Shown here: positions 24,906-33,864 of the stretch, in pieces
Layout: each line of letters starts with the position of its first letter
Numbering within the stretch: the stretch's first letter is position 1
Source of the DNA: Lactococcus termiticola
GTDB taxonomy: Bacteria > Bacillota > Bacilli > Lactobacillales > Streptococcaceae
Assembly: GCF_003116835.1 (NCBI RefSeq)
Contig: NZ_BFFO01000003.1
Location: 124,001 to 188,000 of the forward strand
Reading direction: 5' to 3'
Length of the DNA stretch: 64,000 bases
Position numbers and translations under genes: made by a program
The notes under the pieces: generated by a model
Seen by the model: the letters and a program-made list of their open reading frames with translations, nothing else
What the model was told of the DNA's origin: nothing
Database searches by the model: none

Positions 24906-26636
24906 TTACTTCTTCCTGACTAAGATGACCAGCATGGCAACAAGCATGATGATGACCATCCCTAAGATCAAGGCGATACCCTTAATAAGGCCCCATGAGA
25001 TCAAGGCTTGCTTGCTATTTGACTGGGAGACGTCTAAGACATGGTATTCATTGTAGCCTGTCGCATAGTCATCGATTTTTTGGTTGAGCTCACTGGATTG
25101 GACACTTGCCCTTGAAATACTGCTTTCGATATTAAAACGGCCGTCATTTGGACTGAGCTTCTTAGACCAGTCAACAGAAAATTGGCTGGTTTTTGTTTGT
25201 AGGGCGTAGCCGTCTGCAGCAGTCACTTCCTTTAAGAAATAATCATTTGACTTTCCTAATCCATAGATCTGAATCAAGGAGGCATTGACCTGCTTTGCCC
25301 GGTCCGTATTAAAACCGATGATTTGTGAGTTAAATGGAATCGGATGAACGGCTGTCTGACTGATGACATAACGATTGCCACCATCGAGGAGCAAGAAGTT
25401 TGTTGGATTTAACTGGTCTAAGCTAGAGACCAGTGTCCATTGACCACTTTTATTATAAAGATAGTTTTGGCCGTTGACCACTTTGCCAAGGATATATGAG
25501 GCTCCTTGAACCAGCTTTTCCTTTTTCGCATCCGCCATGGCAAAGTTGATGCCGGATGTCGTCACTGACTCAGACTGAGCATTGACTGTACTATAATCAC
25601 TCAGAGCTTGGGCAGAGGCTGTATAAATGGTATTCGTATTATTTTGATAAAAGGCTACGCCTGGGTCCATCGGCCCGATATGGGCATTGATATCCATCGT
25701 GAGGTCACTGTCTTGCGGAGCGACAGCAAACTGGTAAGATTTCACATTTGGATTTGTCGAAGGTATTATCGCTTCACCAAGTTGAGCTGGTGGATTGTCC
25801 AAAATAATATTCGCCGGAAAGGTAAGTGTTACCGTATTGTTTGCCGAGAGCTGCTCGCTGCTGATTTGGAGGTGATAGGTAAAGTTATCCCCTATCCCTA
25901 CAACATAGGTGTCAGCTGCTCCCTTTGTTTTTCCATCTAAGTTTTCAACTTTCAAGGAAATATCTGAACTAGGATTTAAAGTGTCAATGGTCTGTTTTTT
26001 AGTATCAGAGTTGATGTTGACAAAGCCAACCACAGCAGGACTATCACTTGAGCCCCCATTCGCATCAATAATGACGGTCGGACCATCAGGAAGATTTGCT
26101 GAAAGCCGCCCGCTAGCATCCGTAAATTTCTTTGAGGTGACTTTACCTTGAAAGCCTCGAAATTGATTTTTAGGTGCCTGATAGGTGTTGATGGTGCCGC
26201 TGGATGTTTCATTAAGGCTTTGGATGAGTTTCGCTCTACCTTGGATAAGCTTGGTTAAGATGCCCTGAGTTTGGAAGTCATTGAACTTCTTACCAGGCCC
26301 AATATAAACATCTGGGTAAGAGACAGAAATAAAGTTAGGACCGGCAGGATTAGGAGCCTGTTGCAATGCTTCTTGATAGCTTGATGAGGCCATATCTTTA
26401 TCAGAAAAATCACCATTCTTGATTTTTTCATAGGCCTTCGCATAGTTCAAAAAAATATAGGTCCTGTTTTTATTTGGAATTCCTGTTGAAGTAAAGGTAA
26501 AATCGACCTGGTGTCGATTTTGAAGCTCATCAGCTGAGCCATGGAGACTAGTAAAAATAGAGCTCGCAAAAAACAGCATCAGAATCAAAGCTGTGACTAT
26601 AAGGGTTTCCTTTATCTTTATAATGCTTTTTATCAA
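24906..26636 (-). CDS. SpaA-pilin-like surface protein with C-terminal membrane anchor
   Basis: A 576-residue protein. It has an N-terminal signal sequence (hydrophobic at about 12-28), a large Ser/Thr/Asn-rich outside part, and a C-terminal helix ending in RKK, with no LPXTG sortase signal. At about residues 380-500 the pattern GASYILGKV ... YFLKEVTAADGY matches the SpaA-type prealbumin fold of Gram-positive pilins, where YxLxExxAPxGY is typical. The N-terminal ~170 residues match nothing that I know. A pilin-like protein anchored only by a membrane helix inside a polysaccharide operon is unusual. It has its own AT-rich upstream region with TATAAT elements. Confidence 0.7.
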   Translation of the reverse strand: MIKSIIKIKETLIVTALILMLFFASSIFTSLHGSADELQNRHQVDFTFTSTGIPNKNRTYIFLNYAKAYEKIKNGDFSDKDMASSSYQEALQQAPNPAGPNFISVSYPDVYIGPGKKFNDFQTQGILTKLIQGRAKLIQSLNETSSGTINTYQAPKNQFRGFQGKVTSKKFTDASGRLSANLPDGPTVIIDANGGSSDSPAVVGFVNINSDTKKQTIDTLNPSSDISLKVENLDGKTKGAADTYVVGIGDNFTYHLQISSEQLSANNTVTLTFPANIILDNPPAQLGEAIIPSTNPNVKSYQFAVAPQDSDLTMDINAHIGPMDPGVAFYQNNTNTIYTASAQALSDYSTVNAQSESVTTSGINFAMADAKKEKLVQGASYILGKVVNGQNYLYNKSGQWTLVSSLDQLNPTNFLLLDGGNRYVISQTAVHPIPFNSQIIGFNTDRAKQVNASLIQIYGLGKSNDYFLKEVTAADGYALQTKTSQFSVDWSKKLSPNDGRFNIESSISRASVQSSELNQKIDDYATGYNEYHVLDVSQSNSKQALISWGLIKGIALILGMVIIMLVAMLVILVRKK

Positions 26637-26716
26637 AAGCTCTCTCCATTTCTAAACTTGTTTAATAATATTATATTATAATCTAATGACTTTTGGCCAT
26701 AATAAGCAAACAGACC

Positions 26717-28144
26717 TCAAGCTTTCTTTCTCGATTGGATGATACTGGCAATCAAGCTGACAATTGGAGCCTTAATCAGATAAAGGACCAGGACATAGAC
26801 TGCTGTTCCAGATAGAGCTTGAATCACAAAGCTGATTAACGTCGCCGAGCTGTGCTGATTGATTGATACCACCACTAGGTATGCAAGGCCGGCAGCAATC
26901 AAATATTTCCAGATTTGATGAAAGAGATCACGGTATCTAAAGTTTTGGCGAACAGTCCACAACAAATAAAAAGTTACCATAGCCTCAGTAAACATCACCG
27001 TAATGGTCGCCCCAAGTGCCCCTAAGAGAGGAATCAACGGAAAATTAAAAATGATGTTGATAAGCAGGGCCAAAATTGACGCAATTGTGATTTCTTTTGT
27101 CCTTCTCACAGCCATCAGGTACTGACTTCGCAATACGACGGCAATACCGAAGAAGAGTATCACAGACGCTTCAATAGCCATCAAGTTACCCACTGCCTCA
27201 AAGCCTTTACCAAAGAAGAAGACGGCGAAGTTGCTAGAGACACCGATAATTCCTGCTATTGCAAGGAAACTCATGACATACATCAGCTGAAGTGACTGGA
27301 GAATTAGCTTTTTTCCCTCTTCAATCTTTCCTTCTGAAAAGAGATTAGAAAGGCGGGGAAGAAAAGCAGCTGCAAAGCTTGATACTGCGGTGAAAGCTGT
27401 ACGCACAATCATATCTGCCTGAGTAAAATAGGCTACACTACTGCTAGAATCCATCCAACCAAGCATGCTTTTATTGATGTTCATATAGGCGGTCGTTGCA
27501 ATCTGAGGGACTAGCAAAGCAACAGCTGGTCCAATGTGGGGTCTCAGTTCAAGTTCCTTAATGCTTACTCTTACAAGTTCTCTCTTCAAAAAAGGCCAGA
27601 CACTAAGATTTGCCAATAAGAAGGAGCCCATCATGAGTAGAATATAAATCCATAAGTCTCCCGGCCTTCTGACTAGGACAAATGTCAGGATTACAATGAT
27701 TAAATTAAGAATGGTGTATCTAAAAACGATAATTTCAAAATTTTCAAGGCCCATAAAGAACCATGAAATGTTGACCATCGCTGAAACTAGGGTCAGAGCC
27801 TGCAATAAAAAGTAGACTTGATATTGTCTTTGAAAAGCTAAAAAAATAAAAAAGGCAAGAATAGCAATTAAGGACGCCGCTGCCTGAAGAATCACAAGCT
27901 CCCAGAATATCTTTGACCGGGCCTTAACATCATTTTGATGATAGGCAATTTCCCGGTTACCGTAGGCTTGAATCCCCAGCGCTGCAAAGAGGGCAAAATA
28001 AGAAAGGATGGAGGCCGTAAAGGCATTGATTCCAAGTCCAGAAGAGCCTAGAACCCTAGAAACATAAGGGGCTGTAACTAACGGAACAAGCACTCCCATC
28101 AACTGATAGAAAGTACTTAAGGTCATGTTTTTGATTAATTTCAT
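26717..28144 (-). CDS. Polysaccharide flippase (Wzx type), second copy
   Basis: A 475-residue membrane protein of the PST/MOP flippase family (PYVSRVLGSSGLGINAF near the N-terminus, YGNREIAYHQND following). It is paralogous to the flippase at 20.8-22.2 kb along its whole length. Because the rhamnan backbone is exported by the ABC transporter RgpCD, these flippases probably carry side-chain or second-polymer units. It lies 135 bases downstream of tarJ; that gap contains a hairpin (TAGTTAAAG/CTTAACTA) but no clear terminator. Confidence 0.9.
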   Translation of the reverse strand: MKLIKNMTLSTFYQLMGVLVPLVTAPYVSRVLGSSGLGINAFTASILSYFALFAALGIQAYGNREIAYHQNDVKARSKIFWELVILQAAASLIAILAFFIFLAFQRQYQVYFLLQALTLVSAMVNISWFFMGLENFEIIVFRYTILNLIIVILTFVLVRRPGDLWIYILLMMGSFLLANLSVWPFLKRELVRVSIKELELRPHIGPAVALLVPQIATTAYMNINKSMLGWMDSSSSVAYFTQADMIVRTAFTAVSSFAAAFLPRLSNLFSEGKIEEGKKLILQSLQLMYVMSFLAIAGIIGVSSNFAVFFFGKGFEAVGNLMAIEASVILFFGIAVVLRSQYLMAVRRTKEITIASILALLINIIFNFPLIPLLGALGATITVMFTEAMVTFYLLWTVRQNFRYRDLFHQIWKYLIAAGLAYLVVVSINQHSSATLISFVIQALSGTAVYVLVLYLIKAPIVSLIASIIQSRKKA

Positions 28145-28279
28145 AGATTTGCTCTTCCATATTGAACGGTTAAAGGAATAGAGCCTATCTAAAAATCTCA
28201 GTTTTAGTTAAGGCCTCGCTTTAACTACATTAAAGAGCCTAGGCTAGTATTTTACAGATATCCTAGAGCAAGAGCTCCT

Positions 28280-29305
28280 TTAGATTTTCCATTCCATGAT
28301 TGACTTACCCCAGCCATTGGTCAGGTCTTCTTCAAAGAAGTGCTTAATGTCTTCGATAGAACGAATCTCTGACTCAATACCGACGAGGTTTTCATAGCGT
28401 TTTCTAGCCTGTGGATGGTCAGCTAAAAAGCGGATGCTATCTGAAAAGTCCTGGGCACTTGAGCGACTTGTCGCTGAAAAAGAGAGGCCTTTTTCAAGCG
28501 AGAGTCTGGTGTTAAATTCGATGGGTTCTTCAGAAACCCCCATCAAGGCCACTGAACCCATCGGCTCAATGAGCTCAATGATTTGCTCGAGGGCGTACTG
28601 GCTACCAATACCACCGACAGCTTCAATGGCATGAGAAACGCTCAAGCCTTCAGGGATATCATCAATCGTATAGGTCTCATCGACAAAGCTAAAGAAATTC
28701 AACTTTTCGGTATGCTTACCAAAGACGATGATCTTTGACGCTGGATAAAGCGACTTGGCCATATTGGCTGTGATATAGCTGAGATTGCCGTCTCCCCAGA
28801 TACCGATGCTCTCAGGATTTTCATTCATGAGGCGGGACAATCGCTTGATGGCATGCATGGCCACAGAAATCATCTCTGTATAGGCCGCGACGTTGCTAGG
28901 CACCTCATCTAAAATCTTGACCAGGCGGTCAGGCGTCGTGACGACGTATTCTTGCATCAGGCCGTCAAATCCAGAAGAACGAAAGCTTGAGCTTGGGAGA
29001 TAGTTCTCTGCAATCTCAGTATTTTCTTCTGTTGGCGTATTGGGCACAATCGCAACCCGACTGCCAACGGGGAAGGTCCCCGTATTATCACGCACGACCT
29101 CTCCCACACCCTCATGAATCAAGGCCATCGGGAGCTTCTTGCGAAGGACTTTCGCATCTCGTGAACCTGTATAATAACGCTGGTCAGCATGGCAGATGGA
29201 AAGAAAGGTAGGTCTTACAATCACTGAGTTTTCAGTGAGGCTTTCATCAAAGGAAACTGCTTCAATCTGTCTCGGAGCAGTCAGACGGTAGACGGTATTA
29301 AGCAT
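28280..29305 (-). CDS. tarJ: Ribulose-5-phosphate reductase TarJ
   Basis: A 341-residue medium-chain dehydrogenase with the TarJ/Bcs1 pattern: CHADQRYYTG near residue 39, HEGVGEV for the zinc-site region, SSGFDGLMQEYV, and a Rossmann-like segment around IGIWGDGNLSYI. It reduces D-ribulose 5-phosphate to D-ribitol 5-phosphate with NADPH, the first step to CDP-ribitol. The start overlaps the tarI stop (TAATG), so the pair is translationally coupled. With tarI and licD it forms a block predicted to add ribitol phosphate to the wall polysaccharide. Confidence 0.9.
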   Translation of the reverse strand: MLNTVYRLTAPRQIEAVSFDESLTENSVIVRPTFLSICHADQRYYTGSRDAKVLRKKLPMALIHEGVGEVVRDNTGTFPVGSRVAIVPNTPTEENTEIAENYLPSSSFRSSGFDGLMQEYVVTTPDRLVKILDEVPSNVAAYTEMISVAMHAIKRLSRLMNENPESIGIWGDGNLSYITANMAKSLYPASKIIVFGKHTEKLNFFSFVDETYTIDDIPEGLSVSHAIEAVGGIGSQYALEQIIELIEPMGSVALMGVSEEPIEFNTRLSLEKGLSFSATSRSSAQDFSDSIRFLADHPQARKRYENLVGIESEIRSIEDIKHFFEEDLTNGWGKSIMEWKI

Positions 29306-30009
29306 TAGTGTATGTTCTCCAGAATCGCATTGGCAATCGTCAAATCATAAGGGGTCGTAATCTTGATATTGAAGACTTCAGAATCCACCATCTTGACTTT
29401 TTTGCCATCGAGCAACATGATTTTTGCAGAGTCAGAAAGCTCTTGACGTTTTTCGATACTGAGCTTCGACAGGCTTTCTTTGAGGGAGTTGATTCTAAAG
29501 CTTTGTGGCGTATGGCCTTGATACATGAGGTCACGGACAGGAATATTGCTGACTTCGCCGTCTTTTCCTTCAACGATGGTGTCGAAGGCAGCAATGACGG
29601 TGTCTGCTGCATCATAGTCTTCCAGAGCCTTGATATTGTCTTCGATGATACGGCGGGTAATAAATGGCCGGACTGCATCATGGGTAATCAAGAGGTCTTC
29701 ATCAGTGAGGGCCTTATTTTGCTCGATGTACTTCAGGGCGTTGTCCAACGTGTCATTACGTTCAGCTCCGCCTGAAATCACGCGGAGCCTCTCATCAGTG
29801 ACGGCATGCTTTTTCAAGATGTCTTCGGTATAAGAAATCCAATCTTCTGGCACAGAAACCAGAATAAGTTCAAACTCCGTGTGGAGAATGAACTTTTCAA
29901 TCGTGTGAACGATGATTGGCTTTGAGCCAAGCATCAAGAACTGCTTAGGTAGAGGGACATTACCCATACGTTTGCCGATACCGCCTGCCATGATTTGTGC
30001 GTAGATCAT
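29305..30009 (-). CDS. tarI: Ribitol-5-phosphate cytidylyltransferase TarI (IspD family)
   Basis: A 234-residue nucleotidyltransferase with the IspD/TarI N-terminal motif AGGIGKRMG followed by PKQFLMLG, and THDAVRPFI in the middle. It couples CTP and ribitol 5-phosphate to CDP-ribitol. I call TarI rather than IspD because it overlaps tarJ and licD. ATG 30009 overlaps the licD stop (ATGA); codons upstream belong to licD in another frame. Confidence 0.9.
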   Translation of the reverse strand: MIYAQIMAGGIGKRMGNVPLPKQFLMLGSKPIIVHTIEKFILHTEFELILVSVPEDWISYTEDILKKHAVTDERLRVISGGAERNDTLDNALKYIEQNKALTDEDLLITHDAVRPFITRRIIEDNIKALEDYDAADTVIAAFDTIVEGKDGEVSNIPVRDLMYQGHTPQSFRINSLKESLSKLSIEKRQELSDSAKIMLLDGKKVKMVDSEVFNIKITTPYDLTIANAILENIH

Positions 30010-30836
30010 TTTTCTTTTCCCTCTTTCCAGTACCATTTATAAAAGTCGTGGCTTTCTCTATCTTCCATTGGAGGCAACTTCATATAATCACCGTATAAGT
30101 CTCCAAGATATTTCTTATGATCTTCAATTTTTCTAACCGTCAATTGCTCAAAGCTAATATCTTCATAGAAATCAAAAATCTTTTTCGGAAAATGTTCATT
30201 TTTATATCTTGAGCGAATAAATCCCATAGAATTCGTCTCTTTTTTTTCATATTTTCTTGAATATTGAGTTGATTTTGAAACTAGGCTTTCGTACTTATTT
30301 TTCACAAAAAGATGAAGAAATTTCAGAAAGATATTTTTAAGAAACTTTCCTTTTTCCCACGGTCTTTTGATTACTGCCACTAGAAGTATATCTATATATT
30401 TAGATCTCATCCTAAATTTATTTGACTTTTTCTTTTCATCTGGCAAAGCATCATACGGAAACACATCAATATATACGCCAGATGCAGTATTCACATAATC
30501 TAGGTCACTTTCAAAATATGTTCTATTATCAAATATCTTTGCATAAGGTTGGAAGGCATTTTTATGTCGAAAATCCATCACGTCTAAGTTAGCTGGGAGC
30601 ACGTCATCATTATACAAAAGCTCAAAAAGCTTTTCATAGTTATCTCTTGTAAGCATAATATCAATGTCATCATCCCAAGGAATGAATCCTTTGTGCCTAA
30701 TCGCTCCTAAAAGAGAGCCACCAATTAAAGAATATTCTATGTTATAATGACGACATATTTCGTCTACATTTTTCAAAATATTTAATTGAATTTTATGAAT
30801 TTCGGCTAGGCCAATTTCTTGATGCTTTTTTTCCAT
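30006..30836 (-). CDS. LicD-family phosphotransferase
   Basis: A 276-residue protein with the LicD signature: SLIGGSLLGAIRHKGFIPWD then DDIDI (about residues 36-60), the nucleotidyltransferase-fold metal site. Bacterial LicD moves phosphocholine from CDP-choline; human fukutin and FKRP, members of the same family, move ribitol phosphate from CDP-ribitol. Because this gene overlaps tarI, which makes CDP-ribitol, the likely donor is CDP-ribitol and the acceptor the wall polysaccharide. No choline genes are in the window. The gene is clearly AT-richer than its neighbours, suggesting recent transfer. Confidence 0.85.
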   Translation of the reverse strand: MEKKHQEIGLAEIHKIQLNILKNVDEICRHYNIEYSLIGGSLLGAIRHKGFIPWDDDIDIMLTRDNYEKLFELLYNDDVLPANLDVMDFRHKNAFQPYAKIFDNRTYFESDLDYVNTASGVYIDVFPYDALPDEKKKSNKFRMRSKYIDILLVAVIKRPWEKGKFLKNIFLKFLHLFVKNKYESLVSKSTQYSRKYEKKETNSMGFIRSRYKNEHFPKKIFDFYEDISFEQLTVRKIEDHKKYLGDLYGDYMKLPPMEDRESHDFYKWYWKEGKEK

Positions 30837-30837
30837 T

Positions 30838-31440
30838 CTAGAATTTCCAATCTAATAACGCAGAATAAGTTGTTTCAACCCCATCAAGCTCTTTGTCTAA
30901 TTTCAGCTTATAAGTGAGCTTAAAGAAGAGACTATTTCCATTAATTATTTCATCCAGTTTACTTCTATCATACGGTTTTTCTAACATCTCCATCACTGAA
31001 AAAACATTCTCATTGTTTACTGGCAAACGGTCAAGTTCTTCTCTTACTGATTTAATGATATATTCATCTAGATTATCTTTCGATACTATAACTACTGTCC
31101 TACCATTACTGTTGTGTTTAATGCTTTCAAGACACTTCTTCACTATAGGTGGAGCACTATCTATGCCTTGCCACCAAAAAAACCATATTATTTGATTCCC
31201 TTGGCTTTCTTCTTTTTCAAAGTCTTCATTGTATCTTGAAATTGTCAAATTAAACTTTGAAAAAAGCTTCGCTATAATTTGTTTATCTTTTTTTCGGACT
31301 AATTTTTTTCCTAACTCTCGAAATCCCAACATTGTTAGGCTTAAAGAAAGCAAATCTAAAAACGGTATTATCAATCCAAACTCTCTAATTGATTTAATCC
31401 TATCTATTAGATAGTTTAAATAAAAATTTAAATTCTTCAC
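30838..31440 (-). pseudogene. Capsular polysaccharide synthesis protein, internally deleted
   Basis: A 200-residue frame whose first ~140 residues match the Caps_synth family (PF05704, GT32-like): QIIWFFWWQGIDSAPPIVKK and VVIVSKDNLDEYI. Full-length members run near 300 residues and next show a segment with the SDILR helix, YGGLW and a catalytic Asp. Here that segment is absent; the frame passes from DEYIIKSVREELDRL to a C-terminal-like tail (LFFKLTYKLKLD). It looks like an in-frame internal deletion that removed the active site. It is AT-rich like licD and only one base from it. An alternative is a shortened protein with a new role. Confidence 0.6.
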
Positions 31441-31457
31441 TTTAAGTGCTTTCTAGG

Positions 31458-32447
31458 TTAAGTTAATATTTTTTTTGCTAATCCTCGTAAAAGATCACTA
31501 CTATATATTAGGCCAACCAACTTAGAATATGTTTTATAAATTATCTTGGAGCTATAAACTGCTGCCCTAATGCCAGATATCTTGTTTGAAAAAAGTTTAT
31601 TCTGCTGATAAAGCTCATCAAAAAGTTTCGCCGATATTCCGGATTTATCCTTCAAACAATTCATCGACACAAAATCATTCTCGTTTAGACAAAGTCGGTA
31701 AACATAAGTCAATAGCTCTGGCTCTCTTTCTTTCGCAAAAGCTATTTGCATTTGATTCTTATTGAAAACAGCGAAATTTTTCTCGGAAATCTTTGACTGA
31801 GTTAAGCTCCCTGCGTTAACACGGTAATACCAGTCCAACTTATCTACCAAGACTACTTTTTTAGCCTTATCCAATATGGGTAAAATCACAGCAGTATCTT
31901 CGTGAATTTGAAAATTAGGAAAGCGGATTTCATCAAAGATATCTCTTGAGTAAAGTTTCCCCCAGGGACTAAAGGAAGGGTATCCACTAGCTTGAATCAA
32001 CTTGAGCTTTGCGAGCAGTTCCCCTGCCTCTTCCAAGTTTGGTCCAAAAGAGTTCCTCTTTTCAAACAAGTCACGTTCTGTCGTATACTTCGACATAGAA
32101 AAGCAAGACTGCTTATCTTTGATTGGCTCGTAAAGACCTGCCAAGGTGTCCGTGCGTATCAGGTCATCCGCATCCACGAAGAGGATGTAATCACCTCTTG
32201 CAATGTCAAGCCCTGCATTTCTTGCTAGACCTGCTGAGCCCCCTTCAATGCGTTGACTCCTAACACGACTATCTTTTTCTTGCCAGGCTTGAATCAGCTC
32301 TGGTGAACGATCACTAGAGTTGTCATCAATCAAAACAAGCTCAAAATTTTGATAGGTTTGGTCTAATATGCTTTGTACCGTCTCATTGAGAAAGGCTTCC
32401 GCATTATAAACCGGGACAATGATACTGATGAGTTGTGTTTGAGACAT
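31458..32447 (-). CDS. GT2-family glycosyltransferase
   Basis: A 329-residue GT-A enzyme: ISIIVPVYNAEAFLNETVQS at the N-terminus, a DDNSSD loop, and the metal-binding FVDADD motif. It transfers an unknown sugar, probably to a lipid-linked side chain. Two ATGs follow each other; the second (32447) is better spaced from AGGAGG. The C-terminal part is AT-rich and carries no membrane helix. It lies 17 bases from the next gene on the same strand. Confidence 0.88.
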   Translation of the reverse strand: MSQTQLISIIVPVYNAEAFLNETVQSILDQTYQNFELVLIDDNSSDRSPELIQAWQEKDSRVRSQRIEGGSAGLARNAGLDIARGDYILFVDADDLIRTDTLAGLYEPIKDKQSCFSMSKYTTERDLFEKRNSFGPNLEEAGELLAKLKLIQASGYPSFSPWGKLYSRDIFDEIRFPNFQIHEDTAVILPILDKAKKVVLVDKLDWYYRVNAGSLTQSKISEKNFAVFNKNQMQIAFAKEREPELLTYVYRLCLNENDFVSMNCLKDKSGISAKLFDELYQQNKLFSNKISGIRAAVYSSKIIYKTYSKLVGLIYSSDLLRGLAKKILT

Positions 32448-32464
32448 CATGCCCCTCCTAGCTT

Positions 32465-33514
32465 TTATTTTTTCATCCGTTTGACCGTGTTTAGTAGCCC
32501 CCGCTCAACACCCCGCCAAAGCTGATTATTCTGCATCATATTCCGGAACTTCACAGCTGGTGCAATGCTCCGCCCACCGGTCTTAATCAGCCGTTTGCTC
32601 AAGGCCAAAATATCCGCCTCTTGCTCGACCTGCTCAGCCTTGAGCCAGGCCGTAAACTCAGCTGTCTCAGCCTTCCGCTCTTCTTTTTGTGGGATTGACA
32701 GGTTGATGACATATTGAGCCAAAATCAGCTCTGAAAAACGCTGGAGGAGGACTTTTTTTACGCTAGCATGTGTGTTAGCAGGCAACTTCTTGATAAAGTC
32801 CCACTGGTGCTGGAGCATGGTATAGTGCATCTGGCGATTCTTGACCATGTTGCCGACGGCCATGCTTTGTGTGCCTGAGTTGACCCGGTAGACATAGACG
32901 GGGAAGTCCAGGTAGACCTGGCTCTCAACAAAGGGCAGGGGGTAGGTGATATACTCCACATCGACATAAAACATTTTTTCATCGATGCGGATGTTATGCT
33001 CTTTGAGAATCGCTGTCCGGTAGGTCACCGTGTGCATCGGTGGAATCTTGATGTTTTCGACAATCTGAGGGTAGACCTTGATTTGGCCTGTTGGGACGTT
33101 GAGGGCCATCATCAGGGTTTCTTCACGGGTCTGCTCATCGTGCTCGAAGTAGGGGTTGTTGATCAGGTCGACGTCGTTATTCCGAAGGAAGTTAACCAGA
33201 CGTACCAGGTTGTCGGTCTTGACCCAGTCATCGCCGTCAACGACCTTGAAGTATTTCCCGGTCGCTTCTTGAATTCCCCGATTGATGGTCGAGCCGTGGC
33301 CACCATTTTCCTTGTCAATCACACGAATACTGTTCGGGTATTTTTCAGCCCAGCGGCTGGCCACAGCGACCGTATCGTCTTTTGAGCCGTCGCTCACAAT
33401 CAGGAGCTCGACCTCGTCGATGATGGCTTCGTCGATGAGATATGGGAGACATTCATCGATGTAGGCGGCTGTATTATAGCTTGGGATGGTAATGGTTAAG
33501 AGTTTATTGGCCAT
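32465..33514 (-). CDS. GT2-family glycosyltransferase
   Basis: A 349-residue GT-A enzyme with LTITIPSYNTAAYIDECL at the start, a VSDGSKDDT loop and KVVDGDDWV for the DxD-type metal site. The sequence from residue 110 on (NPYFEHDEQ, PPMHTVTYRTAIL) is typical of wall-polysaccharide glycosyltransferases of lactococci. Its start overlaps the end of the DUF2304 gene by 11 bases, indicating coupling. Specificity is unknown. Confidence 0.88.
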   Translation of the reverse strand: MANKLLTITIPSYNTAAYIDECLPYLIDEAIIDEVELLIVSDGSKDDTVAVASRWAEKYPNSIRVIDKENGGHGSTINRGIQEATGKYFKVVDGDDWVKTDNLVRLVNFLRNNDVDLINNPYFEHDEQTREETLMMALNVPTGQIKVYPQIVENIKIPPMHTVTYRTAILKEHNIRIDEKMFYVDVEYITYPLPFVESQVYLDFPVYVYRVNSGTQSMAVGNMVKNRQMHYTMLQHQWDFIKKLPANTHASVKKVLLQRFSELILAQYVINLSIPQKEERKAETAEFTAWLKAEQVEQEADILALSKRLIKTGGRSIAPAVKFRNMMQNNQLWRGVERGLLNTVKRMKK

Positions 33515-33863
33515 CTTGGGGATCTGACTCCTTAACTTTTTTCTTTAAGATAGATACTTCTTGCACGAGTTTTCTGATTTGCTTATCTGCTGAGATCAGA
33601 GAAATCTGGAAACGCAGGCAGATGATAAGCAAGAGGCCGACCAGGATAAAGAGGGAGAGACTCGTCAGCGTCTTGATGCCCAAAAAATGGGCCACTTGTC
33701 CGCCAAGCTCTGGCAAAAAGCTTCCTAGTAAAATCACCAGGGCTAAAACCAGCCACTTGAGCATGTGTCGCACCTCTGCCCGGTCTTTTCTGACCAGACT
33801 GACGGTATAGACAAAGAAAAGTATGGCGAGGATAATGGCTAAAATTCTCAGTTGAATAGGCAT
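33504..33863 (-). CDS. DUF2304 small membrane protein
   Basis: A 119-residue protein with three predicted membrane helices and a charged coiled-coil-like tail (QIRKLVQEVSILKKKVKES). DUF2304 proteins sit next to polyprenyl-phosphate glycosyltransferases, and in lactococci such a gene (WpsB) works with a GT2 enzyme and a GT-C enzyme to glycosylate the rhamnan. Here the same trio is present in the same order: this gene follows the GT2 gene with 1 base between them, and a DUF2142 gene lies just upstream. It may help pass the lipid-linked sugar across the membrane. Confidence 0.78.
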   Translation of the reverse strand: MPIQLRILAIILAILFFVYTVSLVRKDRAEVRHMLKWLVLALVILLGSFLPELGGQVAHFLGIKTLTSLSLFILVGLLLIICLRFQISLISADKQIRKLVQEVSILKKKVKESDPQDGQ

Positions 33864-33864
33864 C

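Noticed and set aside
30006-31470. Prophage or transposon origin for the AT-rich patch
   Set aside because: No integrase, transposase, terminal repeats or phage genes are visible; import by homologous recombination of a polysaccharide cassette is enough.
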